A DNA stretch of 64,000 bases from Podocnemis expansa. Lineage: Eukaryota > Chordata > Testudines > Podocnemididae. Under the pieces are notes generated by a model. The model had not been told where the DNA came from. It saw nothing but the letters and a program-made list of their open reading frames with translations, and did no database searches. The first letter of the stretch is position 1, and every line of letters starts with the position of its first letter. Below are positions 25,001 through 33,021 of this stretch, piece after piece. The translations under genes and the position numbers were made by a program. The stretch lies in the NCBI GenBank assembly GCA_007922195.1, contig ML682088.1, forward strand, positions 3,724,922-3,788,921. The letters run 5' to 3'.

Positions 25001-28000
25001 TGAATCATTTTTGCAGGAATGCATAGCACTCAGATCTTATGAACATTAGAGCCACTATATGTCAGCTTTTTCAGGTAAGTTTTCATCAGGTGTTCCACGT
25101 AAAGTAACTAATACCAAAAGGTGATCCCCAGTCCACTAAAGATTGAGAAACACTGATCTAGACAATAGATGCATTCACTACTCTATAGCAGCACTTTTTA
25201 AAACAAATGTAGTCATGAAATCGTGGCTCACAATCTTTAAATGGTTAATTGATGTTTATCATATAAACCAATCCATTCAATTCTGATTTAAAATGTGTAG
25301 TGAAATATAGCTAAACCAATCCAGTTGAAGTGATGTAAGCTCTTTGGTTTGGAGCCCTACATCCATTTGGAATCCTTAAGAGAGCCCGGCATCCACTTTG
25401 TTTCATTTTACATAAAGTCTACTTAAACTATATTGAATCAGGACACCCATCATCCAAAACAAGGGTTCACAGAAGAGTTTTGCACACCATTTCACAAATC
25501 CCTTTCAGAAGTGTTCAAACTCTCTGCACTCCAGCCTGGAGAGTAAGGGTTATATCTACACCTGAACCAAAGGGATTATTTCCACTTCAAAGAGACAAAC
25601 CCGCACTACCTCTGAGTGTAGACATGGCAGTGAAACGGAGCTAGTCAGCCCATGTAAGCACCTGGAGTTTCAGATGGGACCATATTCAGGCAGATAAACC
25701 ACACTGCCAAGGCTACACTTCTATTTTTAGCACCATAGCTCAATCAGAGCTAACACTATTGGCTAATGTCTCCTCAAACTGCAAATTACACCTCCAGCTC
25801 AAGTAAAGGTAAATCTTAGCTATGCAGAGCAAATGCTGACTGTAACTATACCTGTGTGCCCTCATGGGCTTATATGCCGAGAAGATAGATTTTCAAAGGA
25901 TTCAGCACACAATCTCCATCACCTTTCATGGGAGTTGCATGATTAAACCCAGTACCATTTAAAAGGCTGCTCACTTTTCATCTTTACACAAGGGCCAGTG
26001 AAGAAATCCCTGTTCCCCACTAGTTTATTAGTGCAAGAACCAAGGTGCCAACGGAGATCCCAAACCAATGTGGAAGAACAGGCCCGCCATGCAGATAATC
26101 TTAACATCACTAGAGCTCCCAGATTCATTGGTTTAGCTGTCCCTCCGCTGTACGATAAAAGGCAACACTAGAAACTTTGCTAATGTCCTGTGCCTATGCC
26201 AAAATATGCAAGGTAGGGGGAAGGTGACGAACTAGAACATTCCATATTTTGTGCTCTCCGATACCCTGTTCCAACTCACCTACAAGTGTGAAGGAATGTT
26301 TGTGACAGTCCCCAGCCAGGAGGTAACTGCAGTCCCCAGCAAAGTCATAGAAAGACTCATCAAATGTTCTGACGTGATCATCTCCAAAAAGACTGCAGCG
26401 GGAAAGAGATGGTGCCTCTGTTTCTCCTTCTGTAAGCAAAAAATTGGATGATCCCACATATCAAAACACAATTTCACATCTAAAATCAAGTTATTATTTT
26501 AAAACCCCTAAGCTCCCTGTCTATGGGACAAATTCTCAGCTGGTGTAAATCAGAAAAGTTCAGTTGAATTTCACACATTCTCAAAATTCACTGGGCCAGA
26601 TGTTCAGCTTGTGTGAACCAGTGAAGTTCCTCCAAATGTCAGTGAAGCTGTGCCATTTTATACCAGTGGACTAGAAGGCCCACTCCAAGATCAATTCACA
26701 GCAGCTGAACATATGGCCTGTATTTTAGAGAGATTGTCTAAGCATCTGATTCAGCAGGGTACATGTTTTTTTTTCTGAACTAAATTCTAGGATTTGACTA
26801 ATAACCAGTGACAGACAGGAGATATAATAAGTAAAAGGGTGGCAGGGCGAGGTAAGGTCCTACACTTATTGAAACCTGATTAGAATGAAAATAATCAACA
26901 ACCAATTGAAAATACATTACTCGCGATGTTAGATAAATCAAGATCAGTTTATACAGTGTGCATACTAAGTTGCAAACATGTTGGGTTCAATCCCTGGCTT
27001 CAGTTATACTCCATGTGACTCAATTACACCAAATGGTGTAGATAAGCACATAGCTGACCAAATTATGCAAATGTTTTTCCTTGAATGTCCATTTCAATTT
27101 AAACAAGAATTACTTCTTCTGCTTTCCTGAAATATTTCACTGGATAGTGCCTGTTAGGCTAGGTCAACATTTTCTAATTTTAGATCTCTAAAGTTAATCA
27201 CTTAACTCCACATTAAGACAATTAAATGAGGCCCAGCCTTGCAAGTTACTGCATGGTAGAACTCGATCCCATCCCACACACACACTGATTTTGATGCCTT
27301 TGCATGGATTCAGGGGTCAGCCTTTACATTGTAACTTGCAGGATCCAGGCCTAAGTGGCTTTTTTTAGGAGGTACGAAACAGCTGAAACACCTGTTGAAA
27401 TTACCTAGGTTTAGAAATGTTGACTTAGAGTTTAGCGCACACAGACAGACAATCCACAGGAATTAGCTAACAGTGAGACTCCCGTATCTAGTACACTAAA
27501 TGCACTGAGATCTAAATTGGAACTGCTTTTTCCTCTTATTTCTATCAGGCCAATCCCAGCAGTACTTCTTCAGGCTCTCCCCTGATCATGCAATGAGTTC
27601 CATGGAGGCAAACTTCTCTGCCTGCACAGAGTCTCATTAAAATCAATGGGGCACCACACAGAGACCAGGGTCTGTTGATTTCAGTCCATTAATTTCAGAA
27701 GGAGCCTATATGGATGTGTCTACACTGGAGCCTCTGTTAAGTCGACCTAACAAAGTCGACTTTAAGTTAACTTAAAGTCAACCTGGTTAAGTCGACTTAG
27801 AGAGTCCACAATGAAAACTCCTGTCAACTGCCTGCATCTACAACACTGGCAGCTGCTAGGTCAACCCTTCCTGATGGCCAGGAACTCCGGGAGGGGGCCT
27901 GAGGACCAATTAGCTTGACATAAGTGCTTTCTGGAATCTACACTGGCTTAAGGAGACTTAACAAGGTTGAGTTAAGTGTTAAGTCGACCTTAAGAGGTGG

Positions 28001-28397
28001 TTTTAAGTCAACTTAAGTAAGTGCTTAGGTTGACTTAATAAAACCCCAGTGTGACCCCCCCCTGAGGTGTGTCGATCTATGTAACCTTCCTTAAGTTGAC
28101 CTTAGGCTCCCGTGTAGACATACCCTATGAGAGTAAAAGAAATGAGTTTGGTGGTACTTTTAAAGACTAACTTTTATTTATCATAGTGTTTAGCCCACAC
28201 TACACTTAAGGCAGAACAGCAATAGGTAACAATCCTCTGCATGTCTTTGCACTGAAGGTATTTTTGCCTGAGGAAGGTTGACAGATTTATGAAAGAAATA
28301 AAAAATTCAATATATTTAAGTATTAGAAATGATGTGCATTCCTACCTGTTACAATGGGCAGAGCTAACTGCATTAGCAGGATTGTGAAGTAGATCAT
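9961..28397 (-). CDS. VWF: von Willebrand factor, 5' part of the coding sequence (exons 2-6)
   Basis: VWF is a secreted multimeric glycoprotein of endothelium and platelets that tethers platelets and carries factor VIII. The joined minus-strand exons 28397-28346, 26429-26280, 21262-21160, 21061-20853 and 10085-9961 total 639 nt, or 213 codons, with no frame break. They encode a signal peptide (residues 1 to about 17), then most of the D1 VWD domain of the propeptide. Key features are the first D1 cysteine at 29 in RCSLFG, the CGLC vicinal-cysteine motif at 153-156 needed in the family for disulphide-linked multimer assembly, the acidic calcium-loop-like AEDDF at 163-167, and N-glycosylation sequons at N150 and N205. 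Every exon phase equals human VWF. The protein is six residues shorter than human to this point (one in exon 2, five in exon 3). The gene continues off the left edge. Paralogues with VWD domains (mucins, otogelin) are excluded by the exon structure and by closeness to VWF. Confidence 0.96.
10261..10706. mobile_element. hAT Charlie-like MITE carrying a nested element
   Basis: The left end reads GATGGTTCTCAACC and the right end GAGAACCACC, the degraded CAGTGGTTCTCAACC-type terminal repeats of Charlie-like hAT elements. Flanks CTATAAAC (10253-10260) and TCATAAAC (10707-10714) agree at 6 of 8 bases, as expected of an old 8-bp target duplication. A second MITE occupies 10300-10561 inside it. Confidence 0.7.
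10300..10561. mobile_element. MITE of the AGGGTTACCAGAT family (nested)
   Basis: It starts AGGTTGTCAGATGTCAGG and ends GGTATCTGGTAACCCT, inverted ends. Two more copies occur at 21705-22488 and 56971-57784, sharing the interior TTTTGTCTGGCTTTTTACTT and GTATTAATAC-type text. No coding capacity. Confidence 0.75.
10720..12480. other. VWF: No recognised gene; VWF intron 5
   Basis: Intronic sequence between exons 5 and 6. Around 11.69-11.93 kb the motif 'CCACCC(T/A)GKGGTAGCAGC' appears twice (about 11797 and 11900), as a short duplicated unit. Otherwise I see nothing to name. Confidence 0.4.
12481..13035. repeat. GC-rich palindromic repeat block
   Basis: Two foldback structures. In 12505-12666 the left arm (TTTTTAGGGGTTCAGC to GGCCCCC and onward to GGAGCTGGAAC) is mirrored by the right arm (GTTCCAGCTCC through GCTGAGCCCCTAAAAA). 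At 12741-12820 TCACTGAGCATGCTCAG occurs twice directly (12741, 12781) and once nearly inverted (12804-12820). The rest is G-rich. The left margin CTGTCC resembles the hAT-like ends at 8.5 and 21.8 kb, so this may be a diverged MITE. Confidence 0.65.
13040..13985 (-). pseudogene. CR1-type LINE fragment, reverse transcriptase region
   Basis: On the minus strand the frame 13228-13046 contains [20 protein letters not shown] and [12 protein letters not shown], the canonical CR1/L2-clade reverse-transcriptase block around SGVPQGS and the catalytic FVDD (YADD-like box). Text further right (for example TCCATGCTGACTG and GCCTTTCTAAAGTCAAGGTA on plus) is the antisense of the upstream reverse-transcriptase body. 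Many stops and frameshifts, so dead. Both ends truncated. Confidence 0.9.
13990..15150. other. VWF: No recognised gene; VWF intron 5
   Basis: Includes a C/T-rich part near 14.1-14.6 kb with opposing open frames that look compositional. No repeat ends identified. Confidence 0.35.
15155..15312. repeat. Palindromic repeat, copy B (Penelope-terminal-like family)
   Basis: Left arm 15173-15242 (GGTGGCACTTCTAAAGACTG to CCACTTCATCTGG) and right arm 15245-15308 (AAAGTGGGATTTCCTACCAC to GTTAGTCATTAAAAAAGCC) are inverted relative to one another with almost no spacer. On the minus strand the left arm reads AGATGA, a GTGGGA/TCCCAT stem, then GAAAGC. Not coding. Confidence 0.8.
15990..16093. repeat. (TG)n microsatellite containing an assembly gap
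   Basis: A (TG/GT)n tract interrupted by ten N at 16037-16046. The true array length is therefore unknown. Frames through it have no meaning. Confidence 0.98.
16100..17500. other. VWF: No recognised gene; VWF intron 5
   Basis: A short (CCTAG)-type tandem lies at about 17262-17284. The 16960-17150 part has ACACAGCACAGTGAAGACACC-like MITE-end text, but I cannot delimit an element. Confidence 0.35.
17510..17690 (+). repeat. MIR-type SINE
   Basis: The sequence TGACCTTGTGTAAGTCAG, then CCTCAGTT, then CCTGTAAAATGGGGACA, then GTTGTGAGGA is the MIR core consensus in forward orientation, moderately diverged. Confidence 0.9.
18130..19184 (+). pseudogene. CR1-type LINE 3' fragment
   Basis: The plus-strand frame 18278-18607 includes [20 protein letters not shown] and DDTKLG, the CR1 reverse-transcriptase YADD region, followed by [13 protein letters not shown], the downstream thumb text. 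The element ends with CTATTCTATGACTCTATGAA at about 19164-19183, the short ATTCTATGRT-type terminal repeat of CR1. Frameshifts and stops after 18607. Inside VWF intron 5, sense opposite to VWF. Confidence 0.92.
19190..20030. other. VWF: No recognised gene; VWF intron 5
   Basis: At 19272-19310 the text AGATTGAAGGTCAGAAGGGA resembles the start of the CR1-like tail also seen at 29.22 kb. The rest is unassigned. Confidence 0.4.
20031..20054. repeat. (GA)n microsatellite
   Basis: Uninterrupted GA dinucleotide run of about 12 units. Confidence 0.95.
20853..21061 (-). CDS. VWF: VWF exon 5
   Basis: 209 nt, exactly the human exon 5 length. Acceptor CTTAACAG, donor GAAG then GTAAGG; the first base completes an arginine codon begun in exon 4, and the exon ends in phase 1 like human. 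Encodes residues 102-172 of D1, for example [22 protein letters not shown] and [10 protein letters not shown]. The CGLC cysteine pair (153-156) matches human CGLC 159-162, implicated in pH-dependent multimer formation in the Golgi. NKT is an N-glycosylation sequon. Only 98 nt of intron separates it from exon 4. Confidence 0.97.
21160..21262 (-). CDS. VWF: VWF exon 4
   Basis: 103 nt, exactly the human length. Acceptor TCTTTTCAG; donor AAAAG then GTAGAC. Phase 1 at entry, phase 2 at exit, as in human. Encodes residues 68-102, including SVYLGEYF and [13 protein letters not shown], aligned with human SVYLGEFF and VNGTVTQGDQR of the first VWD domain. Confidence 0.97.
21705..22488. mobile_element. 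MITE of the AGGGTTACCAGAT family, interrupted by another MITE
   Basis: Left end AGGGTTACCAGATATC, right end GGTATCTGGTAGCCCT, inverted. Flanked by a perfect 10-bp direct repeat CTCTCTGCAT (21695-21704 and 22489-22498). A hAT-like MITE splits it at 21834. Sits in VWF intron 3. Confidence 0.88.
21834..22333. mobile_element. hAT-like MITE nested inside the 21.7 kb MITE
   Basis: Ends CAGGGCCATCCTTAGGG and CCTACGGACAGCCCTG. The flanking octamers GCCCTGAA (21826-21833) and TCCCCAAA (22334-22341) agree at 5 of 8. The uninterrupted family copy at 10.4 kb reads CCCCAGAG at the equivalent point, confirming a single 8-bp target. Same family as 8527-9083. The long GC-rich open frames inside are compositional. 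Confidence 0.88.
22496..23255 (+). pseudogene. L2-type LINE 3' end
   Basis: Plus-strand text includes the degraded reverse-transcriptase C-terminus and 3' tail of reptile L2: CTAAGCCATCATTTTGATCA, then CCTCCATAACCAACTTGTTA, then TTAGACTGAAAGCTGATTGG, then GTTCTGTGTTTGCACAGCAG and the terminal CAATACAAACAATAAA. Many stops. Lies in VWF intron 3. Confidence 0.82.
23415..23565. mobile_element. Short hAT-like MITE (CAGAGCCATAACTA family)
   Basis: Ends CAGAGCCATAACTA and TAGTTTCAGCTCTG. Flanking octamers CTGGGCTA and CCAGGTTA match at 5 of 8, with only transitions differing. A better-preserved relative is at 56330-56508. Confidence 0.75.
24099..24218. repeat. Palindromic repeat, copy C (Penelope-terminal-like family)
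   Basis: Left arm GCAAGGGGTCCTGTGGCATT (from 24111) is mirrored by right arm AAGTGCCACAGGACTCCTTG (to 24179), with only a few bases between. Flanked by TACTTTTGAA (24089-24098) and TACTTTCGAA (24219-24228), a likely 10-bp target duplication. The outer right end reads ACACGGCTGCCCC, as in copy D. Lies in VWF intron 3. Confidence 0.78.
24230..26270. other. VWF: No recognised gene; VWF intron 3
   Basis: At 25120-25160 GATTGAGAAACACTG is the right-hand end of a hAT-like MITE without a clear partner. Elsewhere there is nothing I can assign. Confidence 0.4.
26280..26429 (-). CDS. VWF: VWF exon 3
   Basis: 150 nt (human 165). Acceptor TTTTTTGCTTACAG, donor GTAG then GTGAGT. Phase 1 in and out, as in human. 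Encodes the mature propeptide N-terminus and the start of D1: a short acidic linker from residue 18, then [31 protein letters not shown] and FTLVG. The first D1 cysteine is residue 29 versus 35 in human. The five missing codons fall in the variable linker just after the signal peptide, before the domain begins. Confidence 0.97.
   Translation of the reverse strand, partial: KEKQRHHLFPAAVFLEMITSEHLMSLSMTLLGTAVTSWLGTVTNIPSHL
26430..27710. other. VWF: VWF intron 2 sequence, old short repeats only
   Basis: 26531-26720 contains CAGCTGGTGTAAATCAG and similar wording of the sauropsid 'GGTGTAAATC' family of short palindromic repeats, diverged. No coding signal. Confidence 0.4.
27712..28125. mobile_element. 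Harbinger-like MITE rich in AAGTCGAC motifs
   Basis: Left end GGATGTGTCTACACTGGAGC, right end GCTCCCGTGTAGACATACCC, long inverted ends. Flanked by TAT on both sides (27709-27711, 28126-28128), a 3-bp duplication expected for PIF/Harbinger. The interior repeats TTAAGTCGAC and its complement many times. In VWF intron 2. No transposase. Confidence 0.88.
28346..28397 (-). CDS. VWF: VWF exon 2: start codon and signal peptide
   Basis: 52 nt (human 55). The ATG (28397-28395) is the first codon after the acceptor TTTTTATAG, so the exon begins exactly at the start codon. Encodes [17 protein letters not shown], a short hydrophobic signal peptide with no other charged residue before the join. The donor is ACAG then GTAGGA, phase 1. 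Cleavage probably falls near residue 17, at the exon 2-3 junction. Confidence 0.95.
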
Positions 28398-28646
28398 CTA
28401 TAAAAATAAAAGATGTTAGAATATTCATTATCTATATTTAACACACTGAGAATTGGAAGCTAGTTTTATAGGCTTATTTTGATTCTCATCTAGTGCCACT
28501 TTCTCCCGAATTTCATTGCATTAGTCTGAGATTCCACCTCATGCCAAAAGACTGAAATTGAAATGGTCTTCCATGATGGTCTTTCTTTCCATATCACCCT
28601 ACAAAAACAGATTTTTTTTTTCTTAAGCATGTACTCTGAGAAATAA

Positions 28647-28927
28647 ACAAGGAGTCCTCTGGCACTTGAAGACTAACAAATTTATTTATTGCATCAGCTT
28701 TCATGGGAGAAAATCCCACTTTGTCAGATGCTTTGAAGATGGGAGAACTTACAGAATGGGAGGAAATAACTGCAGGGAAGCGTAAGTTCCCCCATCTTCA
28801 AAGCATTTGACAAAGTGGGATTTTCTCCCATGAAAGTTCATGCAATGAATAAATTTGTCATTTTTTAAGTGCCACAGCACTCCTTGTTTGTTTTACTGAA
28901 CAAGAATTACACGGCTGCCCCTTTGGA
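28647..28927. repeat. Large palindromic insert, copy D, with 14-bp target duplication
   Basis: Left arm 28647-28756 and right arm about 28784-28892 are inverted copies. They read CAAGGAGTCC through the TTTGAAGATGGG segment and back out to CACTCCTTG, around a central loop near 28757-28783. The insert is flanked by perfect ACTCTGAGAAATAA at 28633-28646 and 28928-28941, a 14-bp target duplication of retrotransposition type. Each arm has a CTGA..AA or TTGA..AA sequence, a GTGGGA/TCCCAT stem and GAAAG, resembling a hammerhead core. In VWF intron 1, 250 nt from exon 2. Confidence 0.9.
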
Positions 28928-29250
28928 ACTCTGAGAAATAATGCATCTTTTGTTCTCAGAAGTCAACATGACCTATCTACATCTGCAGTATGCAAAGTTT
29001 GTGTGGTTGTAATTTACCTGGTACCTGCCTCTGGTTCTATAAACTGCACATAATAATTGCTACAAAATTATTACAATAATTAAAAACCTTCAATGCAGAG
29101 TTTCATTTATCCAACTGTTGGAAAGCCCACCAAAAATAAAATTAACCCACCGCACCATAAGACTCAGCCAGCCCCTGTTAGGATTTACAGCCACTAAATA
29201 AGGACTTACTCATAGATTTTAAGGTCAGAAGGGACCATTATGATCATCTA

Positions 29251-29759
29251 GGGCTTGTCTTCATTGAAGACAGCAAATTCACCACCATCAGAGCAATCTT
29301 CTGGATTAGCTGATCAGGTCTGTGAAGACCCGCTCAGTTGATCAGGAAGTTGATCCATAGATCAGAGGTTCCCAACATTTTCTCTGCTGTGGCACACCTT
29401 GCTGCCTTTAATTAATTTGAGGCACACCACCATATAGTTTCCAAATGAACTCATGAATATTCATGAGCCAATGAGCCAATCCCGAGCTCTTTGAGTAGTT
29501 TTTCAAAAAATTTTGTGGCACACCTGCTCAGACCTGACGGCACACCTGTGCGCCGTGGCACACTGGTTGGGGAACATTGCCATAGACATCACCCCAGCAA
29601 CTGTAGTAGCACTGAGTCAAAGGAAAGCCCTCCCTTCAACTCACCACAGTGGAAGTGCCAGATGTAGCAAAGGAGAAGGGAGATACTCAAGTTACTTAAA
29701 GTAACTTGAGTATCTCCCTTCAATTGCTGCCATAAACGGCAGGCAGTGTAGACCTGCCC
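29251..29759. mobile_element. Harbinger-like MITE inside the CR1 tail
   Basis: Left end GGGCTTGTCTTCA, right end GTGTAGACCTGCCC; flanking trinucleotides CTA and TTA fit the TWA target of Harbinger. Contains a further nested MITE (29363-29579) and a 45-bp near-perfect palindrome (29676-29720). Confidence 0.8.
29363..29579. mobile_element. hAT-like MITE nested in the Harbinger-like MITE
   Basis: Ends CAGAGGTTCCCAACA and GGTTGGGGAACATTG. Flanking octamers CCATAGAT (29355-29362) and CCATAGAC (29580-29587) agree at 7 of 8. GTGGCACACC occurs repeatedly inside. Confidence 0.88.
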
Positions 29760-29999
29760 TTAGTCTGACCTCTAGCACCATGCAGGTCACAAGAACTTCA
29801 CCCACACACTCCTGTAAAAGACCCCTAACTTATGAACTTATGACTAAATTATCAAAGACTCAAAATCAAACAAGTTTTAAAGACTTCAAGGTAAAGAGAA
29901 TCCACCAGCAAGTGACCCGTGCCCCATGCTTCATAGGACAGAGGGGGGGAAAAAAACAGGGCCTCTGCCAATCTACCCTTGAGGAAAATTCCATCCTGA

Positions 30000-30870
30000 G
30001 CCTGTGACCCTGTAGGGAATTTATATGTTATATGATCTGAGTAGCTGGCCACTAGATTTAGAAATCAAAATCAAACTTATTATTCATTATTGAAAACAGA
30101 CACACTAAGGAGTAAACAGCCTTGCTGGAAATCACCAACATACAGATAACAAAGGAAAACAAAGTGGAAACCATTCACTGTTAAGTAAAAACAGTTGACA
30201 ATGATGGCCCTACAGAAACCCATTAGGCTTGTTCCTGCAAACAGCTGACATAGGCAAGGTATCAGACAGGGCAAAAGAGCCTAGTATATTTCACTGGTCA
30301 AAACTGTATTTCATAATCAAATAACTCAACCAACAAACATGGGCGGGCTAATTATATGCTGTATGTTAGGTACAATCTAATCATGTAACCTGTATATTAA
30401 GGATAGTGAATCCATGTAGGGAGTTAGGCATGATGTAACCTGGTATGTTAATGCACGCACTTGTTTCACTATGTATATTATATTTAGCATGTTAGAAAGT
30501 TGTGCATATATATCTTGTGAACTTTGTATTCTGGACTTACTTACACAGGTCCAGGCAGGGACGTGGCTACTTTCCATTAGGTTGGATGGATAAGGGGAAC
30601 AAGTCATTTGAAAAAAAAGGTGCCATTTATTCCTTCGCTCCTGAGTGGACCTGATCCTTCTTTTCTTCCAAGAGATCCCAAATATGACAGTCCGCTAAAC
30701 TCTGAGCATGTGAGTAAGACTCACCAATCAGATCCCAGGGAAAGAATTCTCTGTAATAACTCAGAAACCCCCCCCCCCAATGTCTAAAGTTAAACTCAGG
30801 ACATGGCATATTTATCAGTAGCAGATCAGTCAATTGCCAGAAGTAAGCTGCCCCATCATATTATCCTCCC
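30000..30870. other. VWF: No recognised gene; VWF intron 1
   Basis: 30340-30540 is AT-rich with TATATT-type phrases and could be a retroelement terminal repeat, but I cannot identify it. Confidence 0.35.
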
Positions 30871-30877
30871 CATAAAC

Positions 30878-30960
30878 CAGGGGTCTCAAACACATGGCCC
30901 ATGGGCCACATATGGCCCCTAAAGCTATTTCCTGTTGCCCTCAATAATGCTATTGTTACC

Positions 30961-30998
<38 letters not shown>

Positions 30999-31125
30999 AG
31001 TCTTGTGGCACTTAAAGACCAGTATATGCAATATTGTTGTATGAAAAGGATTCAGTGGTGTGTCCCTCGGGCTAACGTACTAGTCCTCATGCAGCCCTTG
31101 TGCTGCTTTGAGTTTGAGACCCCTG
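30878..31125. mobile_element. hAT-like MITE (CAGGGGTCTCAAAC) with an internal insert
   Basis: Ends CAGGGGTCTCAAAC and GTTTGAGACCCCTG, near-perfect. Perfect 8-bp target duplication CCATAAAC at 30870-30877 and 31126-31133. Inside is a 31-A run (30962-30992) followed by GCAAGGAGTCTTGTGGCACT, a fragment of the palindromic family of copies A-E. Confidence 0.93.
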
Positions 31126-31204
31126 CCATAAACCATCAAGCTCAGTCTTATCAAGATAATGCCCCAGGAAGAGAATTGCAGCAGTCCTCATAACTGAGTG
31201 GGTC

Positions 31205-31275
31205 CCAAGGTAGTAGAAAGACAAGGTGTGCGAGGGAATATCTTTTCTTGGACCATAAACAATATTACCTCAGGG
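31205..31275 (-). repeat. Penelope-like tail fragment
   Basis: GACAAGGTGTGCGAGGGAAT, then ATCTTTTCTTGGACC, is the antisense of the tail seen intact in text at 42.9-43.0 kb. Truncated. Confidence 0.5.
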
Positions 31276-31279
31276 GAGA

Positions 31280-32690
31280 AAGGTATATATAAACGTCGTT
31301 CTCCAGCAAACTGATTCAAACAGGGGTGTCACTGGCACCAGGCTTACAGGGCTCAAGCCCTGAGTCCTGGCACCATAGCCCTGAAATCCTATCTTTTCGC
31401 AGGCCAGGGGTGCTCCTGAATGCAAACACGATACAACCATGCAGAGCCCTACTGAGTACATCTGTACTCCATTACACACACAGGGGTCTGTGCACTGGGA
31501 TAAGTTTGAACAGCATGGAGAGGTAAGGTGAAACCTGAGTCCACCAGTGTCACCAGTTTTGCCCTTTGCTCTGCATTTCACCTTTGCCTCCTCTATGTTT
31601 CTAAAGTGGCCAGTGCAATAAAGATGATAATATATGAAGTGCATCTAGAAGAAGAGCTAAGAATATATTTTGTGACATTAGGTTACCAGGTGATAGATGA
31701 AAGAAGTGAGAAATTCTGCATAGATAGGTTAGATTAGCTACAGGATAAACATGAATGAGCTTAAATTTTCCAAGAAGCCCCTTTAGGACGTCAGATTATA
31801 ACTGATTGTAAATTTCCTGTTAAAAAAATCATTTGGACAAAAAAAAATTCTGTTTCCGAAAATAAAGTTTTTGGTGGGAAAATTTTAATTCTGATAAAAA
31901 AAAAAATTCTGTCAGGAAAATTGAAATGATGGCTCTTCCCCCCCGCCACAGCTGCCTGAATAGAAGGCTTCTGTCAATATCACATTGGGCCTGTGGGAGA
32001 AAGTGAAATTGACAAGATCCTTCTAGGTTGGCAGCCACTGAATAGAGAAATTACATTTCAGGAGAATCATAATGGAATTTTTTGGGTAACATTTTCCTGC
32101 ACTAAAATTTTCTACTATTGCTCTCAGTTCTGAATGGAAAAAAAATAAATTCAAAGGCACATTTTTTCTTGGGAAGAGGTTTCTGTTTTCTGGCCAGCTC
32201 TACCATCAATACATTCATATACAATATATTGATCCACTACTCATAGCCAAATTTCTGTAAAAGAAATTAGTAAGGAAAGCCCATGATATAGGGCCATTCC
32301 CAAGGACCAAATTCTGCTCTCAGTTGGTGCAACTTCTACTGAGTTCAGTCCCATTAGTCTAACTCCCACTGAAGTCAATGATAGTCACGCCTGTTTAGTT
32401 GAGTGTAAAACCTCCCTCTCTACATTTACAAAAAAGAAGAGATAGACCTATTGAAAAATGTAATGTGAGAGATGGGGTTGGTGCCTAGATAGATGCAGGT
32501 CCTATAAGATACCATAGTGATAGACACAGCATGAGAACTGAAAGAGAAGAGATTTAATTAGTTTAAACACATCTATATAATTTTAATCAGAATGGTTTTG
32601 GATTATATTAGTACTCTGATTTAATCACATACTGTATTTCTGTATTATCACCTTCATTTTTAAGTACCAACAAGGAAGAACAAAGTTATG
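31280..32690. other. VWF: No recognised gene; VWF intron 1
   Basis: Around 32300-32410 the text TCTGCTCTCAGTTGGTGCAA recalls the short palindromic sauropsid repeats mentioned at 26.5 kb. Otherwise nothing assigned. Confidence 0.35.
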
Positions 32691-32696
32691 GTAAAA

Positions 32697-32724
32697 AATA
32701 AATAAATAAATAAATAAATAAATA
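32697..32724. repeat. (AAAT)n microsatellite
   Basis: About seven AAAT/ATAA tetranucleotide units on the plus strand, followed by a few CA units. Confidence 0.95.
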
Positions 32725-32915
32725 CACACACAAATCCAAAGTGGTAGTAAAAAACCCAAATATCTGGCTTAAAACAAACCAGCCCATCTGCTTCTAAACT
32801 ATACCATAGCTCTTGTAGCAAAAACACCATAAACAAAGAACAACACATCAATTATAATCGGCTGAATGACCCATCTGTGCAATTTTAAAATCTATTTAAT
32901 AAGAAACCAATATAC

Positions 32916-33013
32916 CTTTTTCTCTGCAAAACTTCAATTGCATGTGAAAAAAAAAATCAGCTTCTCAGATGGTCAGAGTCATGGTTCCTGTCTCTTGCAG
33001 AAAGCTGGACTGT
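32916..33013 (-). other. VWF: VWF exon 1 (5' untranslated), predicted
   Basis: The 3' boundary is TTTTGCAGAGAAAAAG then GTATAT, a good donor. In human VWF exon 1 ends with TTTGCAGGGGAAG directly before ATG, so the pre-donor text is clearly alike. The 5' boundary is placed about 30 nt below the TATA box and is approximate. The exon carries an upstream ATG mini-frame (32982-32965). If right, exon 1 is about 98 nt versus 250 nt in human. Confidence 0.65.
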
Positions 33014-33021
33014 AATGGACT

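Larger units (their letters stand above)
29216..29940 (-). repeat. CR1-like LINE tail, split by a MITE
   Basis: The left piece ends TCAGAAGGGACCATTATGATC, plus ATCTA, and the right piece resumes GTCTGACCTCTAGCACC at 29763. Together they spell the antisense of the common turtle CR1 tail. The 29251-29759 MITE sits exactly at the join. The fragment fades out near 29.94 kb. Confidence 0.75.
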
